A stretch of 5,662 nucleotides of DNA from contig JALSGY010000057.1 of the NCBI GenBank assembly GCA_026982515.1, positions 1 through 5,662 on the forward strand, in the 5' to 3' direction. The translations under genes were made by a program, and so were the position numbers. Positions 1 to 4,110 of this stretch are shown here, in pieces (position 1 is the stretch's first letter; each line of letters starts with the position of its first letter). Under the pieces are notes generated by a model that did not search any database, was not told the origin of the DNA, and saw only the letters and a program-made list of their open reading frames with translations. The DNA is from Paracoccaceae bacterium. GTDB lineage: Bacteria; Pseudomonadota; Alphaproteobacteria; Rhodobacterales; Rhodobacteraceae.

Positions 1-2
1 GC

Positions 3-59
3 GCCAGGCTTTCGGGCCAGACCACCGCGCGCCTGTCGGAAGAGCTCGGCACCCGCTGA
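3..59 (+). CDS. C-terminal end of an unidentified protein (left-truncated)
   Basis: The first 59 bases hold an open frame that enters from the left edge and stops at a TGA at 57-59. It reads ARLSGQTTARLSEELGTR, 18 residues. Nearly all codons in this frame end in G or C (16 of 18), whereas the other two forward frames have many A/T third positions; this matches the codon habit of the other genes here and is the main reason to call it coding. The tail is polar and probably helical, and too short to assign to any family. It converges on the DMT transporter gene, and the hairpin/T-run element at 73-104 lies just after its stop, where a terminator would be expected. Only the end of the gene is visible, so its function is unknown. 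Confidence 0.5.
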   Translation, partial: ARLSGQTTARLSEELGTR

Positions 60-72
60 GCACCCTTTCGAA

Positions 73-104
73 GCATGACTTCATGCCTCCGGCGGGAGTA
101 TTTT
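73..104 (+). terminator. Probable Rho-independent terminator with two small hairpins between convergent genes
   Basis: A perfect inverted repeat GCATGA-CT-TCATGC (73-86) is followed at once by CTCC-GGCG-GGAG (87-98), a 4-bp GC stem with a tetraloop, and then TATTTT (99-104). A stem followed by a T-run on the + strand fits termination of the gene ending at 59. Read on the minus strand the hairpins lack a good T-tract, so a role for the transporter transcript is less certain. The stem is short, so this is a moderate call. The whole 60-123 spacer holds nothing else recognisable. Confidence 0.5.
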
Positions 105-123
105 CAGCAAGATGAAGAGGTGC

Positions 124-1002
124 TCATTCCCCGGTGGTCTCGATTCGCCGGGCCCGCCACAAGGTGAACAGCCCGGCGCAGACCACCACCGCCGCGCCCA
201 GGGCCACGTTGGCGCGCAGGGTTTCGCCGAACACGGTGATGCCCAGCGCGGAAGCCCAGACCAGCTGCAGATAGGCGAAGGGTTGCACCGCGCTGGCCTC
301 GGCCACCTCGTAGCAGCGGATCAGCAGCCAGTGCCCGAGCACCGCCGAGACGGACAGAAGCCCCATCCAGCCCCAGTCGACCGGGCTCATCGGTTCCCAG
401 AACCAGATGCCGGCGGCGGTGATCCCCGCCGCCCCCACCACGCCGGTCCAGAAGAAGCTGGTGGCGGTGGAATCGCGCCGCGCCACGTAGCGGGTCAAGA
501 GCCCGTAGAGCGCGAACATGAAGGCACCCAGCAATGGCACCAGGGCTGCGAGGGAGAACACGCCGAAACCGGGCTGCAGGATGATCAGGACGCCGGCAAA
601 GCCGATCATGATCGCCCCCCAGCGCCGCCAGCCCACGTGTTCGCGCAGCACCGGGCCGGAAAGCGCAGCCACCAGCAGCGGATAGCTGATGAACACCGCA
701 TGGGTTTCCACCAGCCCCAGCAGCACGAAGGCCAGAACGGTGACGCAGATCTCGCCCACCAGCAGCAGGGCGCGGAGGATCTGCAGCACCGGCTGGGTTG
801 TGGTTGCCGCCTGCCGGATGCCTCCGGCCCGGCGGCTGGCCAGCACGATCACGAAGGCGGCGAAGAACCAGTAGCGGATCATCACCACCATCAGCACATT
901 GTAATTTCCCGCAAGGTAGCGCGACATGGCATCCTGCAGGGCGAAGACCACCGTGGTCGCCACCATCAGCCAGATGCCCAGACGGGTGTTCTGCGCGCTC
1001 AT
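124..1002 (-). CDS. DMT superfamily (EamA) permease, ten predicted transmembrane helices
   Basis: The 292-residue protein starts MSAQNTRLGIW. It is highly hydrophobic and has two tandem EamA-type halves, as is typical of the drug/metabolite transporter superfamily. By eye the helices lie near residues 8-28, 36-56, 72-92, 96-116, 124-142, 147-167, 182-203, 210-230, 239-259 and 263-283. Each half ends with a family-like segment: REHVGWRRWGAIMIGFAGVL (120-139) and GETLRANVALGAAVVV (259-274). About 290-300 residues is the usual family length, so it looks complete. It should sit in the inner membrane; the substrate cannot be read from sequence, since DMT proteins export or import amino acids, nucleobases, drugs and other metabolites. 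The open frame extends 74 codons upstream, but that part is mnmD read in another frame. The chosen ATG overlaps the mnmD stop (ATGA) and has a GAGG ribosome-binding sequence 8 bases upstream at 1011-1014, implying translational coupling to mnmD. Confidence 0.9.
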   Translation of the reverse strand: MSAQNTRLGIWLMVATTVVFALQDAMSRYLAGNYNVLMVVMIRYWFFAAFVIVLASRRAGGIRQAATTTQPVLQILRALLLVGEICVTVLAFVLLGLVETHAVFISYPLLVAALSGPVLREHVGWRRWGAIMIGFAGVLIILQPGFGVFSLAALVPLLGAFMFALYGLLTRYVARRDSTATSFFWTGVVGAAGITAAGIWFWEPMSPVDWGWMGLLSVSAVLGHWLLIRCYEVAEASAVQPFAYLQLVWASALGITVFGETLRANVALGAAVVVCAGLFTLWRARRIETTGE

Positions 1003-1679
1003 GGTGGCGGCCTCAGCCGGCCGGCGCTCATGTGCCGCTTGCGTCCGAAACCGGGGCGGCGCGCCACCTCGAAGCCGGCCTCGGCAAGGGCGCGGCGCAC
1101 GGCCCCGGCCGCTGTATAGGTGGCGAAGGTGCCGCCCGGCCGGGTATGGGCTGCCACCTGCGCCATCAGCGCGGGTTCCCACAGTTCGGGGTTGCGGGCC
1201 GGTGCGAAGCCGTCGAGAAACCACGCGTCCGCGGCGCCTTCCCAGGTGCTCAGCCGCTGGCGGGCATCTCCCTCGATGATCTCGGCCTCCAGCCCCGGCA
1301 GGGCGAATCGCCGCTCACCCGCCCGCCAGCGCTGCACGAACGGGCCGCTCAGCGGTGCCAGCTCGGGGAAGGCGGTCAGGGCGCGGGCGATGTCGGCCGG
1401 GGCCAGCGGGAAGGCCTCGAAACTGGTGAAACGCAGCGGGCCATCCACGCCGGATGCGTTCCACGCCGCCCAGGCGGCCAGCATGTTCAGCCCGGTGCCG
1501 AAGCCCAGCTCGGCGATGTGGAAGCCGGGGCGAAAGCGCGCGGGCAGGCCGTTGCCGGCCAGGAACACATGCCGGGTTTCGGTCAGCCCGTCCACCATGG
1601 AGAAATACGGATCCTGGAACAGGGACGAGACCGGCGTGTCGCCGTCGCGCCATTCGATCGCCGGCGTCTGGTCTGCCAT
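999..1679 (-). CDS. mnmD: tRNA (5-methylaminomethyl-2-thiouridine34) methyltransferase MnmD, stand-alone
   Basis: The 226-residue protein matches the N-terminal methyltransferase domain of Escherichia coli MnmC and the stand-alone DUF752/MnmD enzymes. These use S-adenosylmethionine to convert nm5(s2)U to mnm5(s2)U at wobble position 34 of certain tRNAs in the cytoplasm. Seen in order: WRDGDTPVSSLFQDPYFS (10-27) and GLTETRHVFLAGN (31-43), the family's N-terminal signature; ELGFGTGLN (57-65), the SAM-binding loop; DAWFLDGFAPARNPELW (151-167) with the conserved Asp156; RPGGTFATYTAAG (180-192); and PGFGRKRHM (209-217). No FAD domain follows, unlike enterobacterial MnmC. The ATG at 1679 starts just before the first family-conserved residues and has AGGG (complement of 1689-1692) nine bases upstream; the longer frame to 2138 only reads through the divergent oxidoreductase gene. 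Its TGA overlaps the transporter's ATG. Identification is strong. Confidence 0.95.
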   Translation of the reverse strand: MADQTPAIEWRDGDTPVSSLFQDPYFSMVDGLTETRHVFLAGNGLPARFRPGFHIAELGFGTGLNMLAAWAAWNASGVDGPLRFTSFEAFPLAPADIARALTAFPELAPLSGPFVQRWRAGERRFALPGLEAEIIEGDARQRLSTWEGAADAWFLDGFAPARNPELWEPALMAQVAAHTRPGGTFATYTAAGAVRRALAEAGFEVARRPGFGRKRHMSAGRLRPPP

Positions 1680-1738
1680 CGCCGCTTGCCCTAAACGTGG
1701 TTTGGTTATCGTGCCGACAATGGGCAAAGGGGGCGTCT
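1680..1738. promoter_or_regulatory. Divergent intergenic region between mnmD and the MnmC-like oxidase, with inverted repeats
   Basis: This 59-base spacer must hold the start signals for both divergent genes. It is more A/T-rich than its surroundings. It contains an outer inverted repeat TTGCCC (1686-1691) / GGGCAA (1722-1727) and an imperfect palindrome TTATCG-TGC-CGACAA (1706-1720, 5 of 6 pairs matching). No convincing -35/-10 pair with 16-18 base spacing is visible on either strand. An operator shared by both genes is possible but is only inference. Confidence 0.4.
1726..1733 (+). promoter_or_regulatory. Ribosome-binding site that fixes the TTG start of the MnmC-like oxidase
   Basis: AAAGGGGG lies five bases before the in-frame TTG at 1739. 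There is no in-frame ATG between this site and the conserved Rossmann motif, so the purine run is the main support for the TTG start. An in-frame GTG at 1697 is the alternative, but it would place this G-run inside the coding sequence and add 14 residues with no family-like character. Confidence 0.6.
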
Positions 1739-2779
1739 TTGGCAACGCCGGATGTAACGATACTCGGGGCGGGGATATTCGGCCTGTCGATCGGCTGGGA
1801 ATGCGCCCGCCGCGGGGCGCGCGTGCGGTTGATCGATCCGCGCGGCGCCGGCGGGGGGGCCAGCGGCGGGGTGGTTGGCGCGCTGGCCCCGCACACGCCG
1901 GAACGGTGGAACGCCAAGAAGGAATTCCAGCTGCAAAGCCTGCTGATGGCCGGCGCCTTCTGGGCCGGGGTGGAAGAGGCCTCGGGGCTGACTTCGGGCT
2001 ATGGCCGCACCGGGCGGCTGCAGCCGGTGGCCCACGGGCGGGCCCTGGATCTGGCCCGCGAGCGTGCGCAGCAGGCCGCCGGGCTGTGGCGCGGCGAGGC
2101 CGAATGGCGGGTGAGGCCGGCCACCGATTTCGGCCCATGGGCGCCGCACAGCCCCTCCGGCTGGCTGATCCATGACACGCTTTCCGCCCGCATCGACCCG
2201 CACCGTGCCTGCCTGTCCCTGGCCGGGGCCCTTGCCGCGCGCGGGGCCGGGATTGCCGCCGAGGGCCGGCCGGAGGGGGCTGTGATTCATGCCACCGGCT
2301 ACGAGGGGCTGGAGACGCTCTCGCGCGAGCTTGGCCGCCCGGTCGGGGCCGGGGTGAAGGGGCAGGCGGCGTTGCTGCGGTTTGATGCGCGCGAACAGCC
2401 GCAGCTCTATGCCGAAGCCTTGCATGTCGTGCCGCACGACAACGGCACCGTGGCCATCGGCTCCACCACCGAGCGCGAATTCACCCGCCCCGATACGACC
2501 GACGAACAGGTGGAGGAGCTGATCCGCCGCGCCACCGCCGCCGTGCCACTGCTGGCCGAGGCGCCGGTTCTGGCCACATGGGCCGGGGTGCGCCCGCGTG
2601 CCCGCAGCCGGGCGCCGATGCTGGGGCCATACCCGGGCAGGCCGGGAGAGTTCATCGCCAATGGCGGGTTCAAGATCGGTTTCGGGATGGCGCCGAAGGT
2701 GGCGCAGGTGATGGCCGATCTGGTGCTCGAGGGGCGCGATGCCATACCGGACGCGTTTCGCGTCGAGGCCAGCCTCTGA
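1739..2779 (+). CDS. mnmC: FAD-dependent oxidoreductase (DAO family), probable MnmC oxidase half (cmnm5U to nm5U)
   Basis: From the TTG start the protein has 346 residues. It begins with a Rossmann FAD-binding motif, TILGAGIFGLSIGWE (7-21), with acidic Asp33 at the end of the second strand. GASGGVVGALAPHTP (39-53 region) resembles the GASGNRQGALYPL segment of the E. coli MnmC oxidase domain. Later come the HATG turn (184-187), a KGQAALLRF strand (208-214 region), GSTTEREF (241-248) and the C-terminal flavin-contact segment WAGVRPRARSRAPMLG (281-296) plus NGGFKIGFGMAPKVA (308-322). This order is that of the D-amino-acid-oxidase (DAO, PF01266) fold. Such enzymes oxidise C-N bonds; MnmC oxidase removes the carboxymethyl group of cmnm5U34, making the substrate that MnmD methylates. 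The divergent mnmD neighbour is the main reason for preferring this over another amine oxidase (for example ThiO-like glycine oxidase), which sequence alone does not exclude. The family call is firm; the specific function is moderate. Confidence 0.8.
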   Translation: MATPDVTILGAGIFGLSIGWECARRGARVRLIDPRGAGGGASGGVVGALAPHTPERWNAKKEFQLQSLLMAGAFWAGVEEASGLTSGYGRTGRLQPVAHGRALDLARERAQQAAGLWRGEAEWRVRPATDFGPWAPHSPSGWLIHDTLSARIDPHRACLSLAGALAARGAGIAAEGRPEGAVIHATGYEGLETLSRELGRPVGAGVKGQAALLRFDAREQPQLYAEALHVVPHDNGTVAIGSTTEREFTRPDTTDEQVEELIRRATAAVPLLAEAPVLATWAGVRPRARSRAPMLGPYPGRPGEFIANGGFKIGFGMAPKVAQVMADLVLEGRDAIPDAFRVEASL

Positions 2780-2794
2780 GCCCGGCCCGGCGCG

Positions 2795-3598
2795 TCAGTG
2801 GGCTAGGGCCTCCATGCACAGCCGCCCGTCCGGGCCGCGCACCCAGAAGGCATTGCCCCGGTGGCACAGTTCGGCCTCTTCATGGACCATCAGCGCCGAG
2901 GTGGCGCGAAAGTCGAAGCTGCGAAGCGGCCCGAGAACCTCTTCGGCGTAATGGATCAGCAGCTGTGCCAGCAGGGGCCCATGGACCACCAGGCCGGCAT
3001 AGCCCTCCTGGTCGCGCGCGTAATCGGCATCATAATGGATGCGGTGGCCGTTCATCGTGAGCGCCGAGTAGCGAAACAGCAAGGTGGTGCTGAAACTGGC
3101 TGCCTTGCGGCCCTCAGGCTGCCGGCCGGCCCCGGGCGGCTGGCCCCCGGGGCCCGGCGGGATGGGGGATTTGTAGACCAGATCCTGGCGTTCGGTAACA
3201 CAAAGCCGGCCCTGCTGGATGATGTCGTGACGCAGGTGGATGAACCCCAGCTTGCCGCTGCGGCCCTGCTTGATCTGGACATCCTCCACCATCGAGCGCT
3301 TCTCGGCCGGCTGGCCGAGGCGCAGGGGGGCGAGAAACTCCAGCCTACCGCCGGCCCACATGCGCTGGGGCAGGCCGAGATCGGGGATCAGGCCGAGGCC
3401 GGTGCGCGGATGGCCGTCGCGGCCCAGATCCTGCGGCGGGCGGACATCCCAGAAGTAGATCATGTGCCAGAAGGGCGGCAGCGGATCTCCGGGGCCGGGG
3501 GGGCGGCCCGGGCGCCCGAGCGTGGCATGCAGTGCCGCGGCGCGGGCCGGATCGAGTTGGTCGTGGAGGATTTGCGTCTGGTCGGGTGTGTGGGGCAT
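2795..3598 (-). CDS. Two-hot-dog acyl-CoA hydratase of the HTD2 / mesaconyl-C4-CoA hydratase type
   Basis: The 267-residue protein has a degenerate N-terminal hot-dog half (about 1-145) containing RMWAGGRLEFLAPLRLGQ (79-96) and TERQDLVYKSPI (135-146). A Pro/Gly-rich linker follows (about 147-164), then a C-terminal MaoC-like half with RYSALTMNGHRIHYD (176-190), EGYAGLVVHGPLLAQLL (198-214) and LRSFDFRATSAL (225-236). This is the pattern of HTD2 (mitochondrial 3-hydroxyacyl dehydratase) and of Meh, the mesaconyl-C4-CoA hydratase of the 3-hydroxypropionate bicycle; many proteobacterial copies are annotated FAS1-like dehydratase. The expected chemistry is reversible addition of water to an enoyl-CoA, plausibly a C5 dicarboxylic thioester (mesaconyl/itaconyl/citramalyl-CoA). 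Asn183 stands where classical MaoC hydratases carry Asp; His185 and His188 are present. The ATG at 3598 is the only sensible start, but no clear Shine-Dalgarno sequence precedes it. It is divergent from the VOC gene. The exact substrate is unknown. Confidence 0.85.
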   Translation of the reverse strand: MPHTPDQTQILHDQLDPARAAALHATLGRPGRPPGPGDPLPPFWHMIYFWDVRPPQDLGRDGHPRTGLGLIPDLGLPQRMWAGGRLEFLAPLRLGQPAEKRSMVEDVQIKQGRSGKLGFIHLRHDIIQQGRLCVTERQDLVYKSPIPPGPGGQPPGAGRQPEGRKAASFSTTLLFRYSALTMNGHRIHYDADYARDQEGYAGLVVHGPLLAQLLIHYAEEVLGPLRSFDFRATSALMVHEEAELCHRGNAFWVRGPDGRLCMEALAH

Positions 3599-3638
3599 GC
3601 TGGCAGGGTAACCGTGAAGAACCGGAAGGCAATCGCAA

Positions 3639-4037
3639 ATGCAGCCCCGCGTGAAGGCGCTCGATCATCTCGTGCTGACGGTCCGCGACATTGCGGCGAC
3701 ATCGGCGTTCTACACCGACGTGCTGGGCATGAGGGCGGAGGCCTTTCGCGCCGCCGACGGCACCCGGCGGGTCGCCCTGAAGTTCGGGGCGCAGAAGATC
3801 AACCTGCACGAGGCCGGGCGCGAGTTCGTGCCGCATGCCCGCTGTCCGCTGCCCGGCACGGCCGATCTGTGCCTTGTCAGCGATACTCCGCTCGAGGCGT
3901 GGATCGCGTGGCTTCAGGCGGGCGGGGTGACGCATGAGCTGGGTCCGGTGCCGCGAACCGGGGCCACGGGGCCGATCCGCTCGATCTATCTGCGCGATCC
4001 GGACGGCAACCTGATCGAGATTTCCAACCCCGCCTGA
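3639..4037 (+). CDS. VOC (glyoxalase/dioxygenase fold) family protein, GLOD5-like
   Basis: The 132-residue protein is a single vicinal-oxygen-chelate unit with two beta-alpha-beta-beta-beta modules. It opens with ALDHLVLTVRDIAATSAFYTD (7-26), followed by VLGM, KFGAQKINLHEAGREF (48-63), the LPGTADLCLVSD strand (71-82), and ends with IRSIYLRDPDGNLIEISNP (113-131). His10, the His57/Glu58 pair and Glu127 lie where this fold usually places metal ligands, so a metal-dependent enzyme is likely. The INLH segment with a following P-x-A-x-C-PLPG stretch recalls GLOD5-type proteins. VOC proteins include lyases, epimerases, dioxygenases and resistance proteins, so the reaction cannot be assigned. The ATG at 3639 is preceded by GGAAGG (3624-3629) at a nine-base spacing. 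It is divergent from the hydratase gene across 40 bases and lies 73 bases before the ThDP enzyme in the same direction, so the two may share a transcript. Confidence 0.9.
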   Translation: MQPRVKALDHLVLTVRDIAATSAFYTDVLGMRAEAFRAADGTRRVALKFGAQKINLHEAGREFVPHARCPLPGTADLCLVSDTPLEAWIAWLQAGGVTHELGPVPRTGATGPIRSIYLRDPDGNLIEISNPA

Positions 4038-4097
4038 CGCCATCCCTTTACGCGCGCCACCGTCAATGCCATGCAGGCGGCAGCAAGACGCTGGATC

Positions 4098-4104
4098 GGA
4101 GGAG
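4098..4104 (+). promoter_or_regulatory. Strong Shine-Dalgarno sequence of the ThDP enzyme
   Basis: GGAGGAG sits six bases before the ATG at 4111, a near-ideal match to the 16S anti-Shine-Dalgarno. It decides the start against an upstream ATG at 4071, which lies in a different frame. The rest of the 4038-4110 spacer shows no clear promoter or hairpin. Confidence 0.75.
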
Positions 4105-4110
4105 TTGCAG

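Noticed and set aside
112..1119. A 335-codon + strand frame opposite the transporter and the end of mnmD.
   Set aside because: It is a low-complexity, His/Gln/Pro-rich translation with no domain; it crosses two well-supported genes on the other strand and its start lies in the terminator-like region.
1454..1738. An N-terminal extension of the oxidase frame back to the ATG at 1454.
   Set aside because: The added residues are the antisense of mnmD and lack family character; the FAD motif begins right after the TTG at 1739, which has its own ribosome-binding sequence.
1120..2175. A + strand frame antisense to mnmD that could extend the oxidase upstream or form a separate gene.
   Set aside because: It is in a different frame from the oxidase, covers mnmD's strongest motifs on the other strand, and has no recognisable domain.
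2779..2810. Short inverted repeats AGCCC/GGGCT and GGCCC/GGGCC around the oxidase/hydratase convergent junction.
   Set aside because: The arms are 5 bp with long offset loops and no T-run on either strand; in GC-rich sequence this is expected by chance, so no terminator is called.
2861..3937. A 358-codon + strand frame opposite the hydratase and running into VOC.
   Set aside because: It has no family resemblance, it overlaps the VOC gene in a different frame, and the hydratase motifs on the minus strand explain the region.
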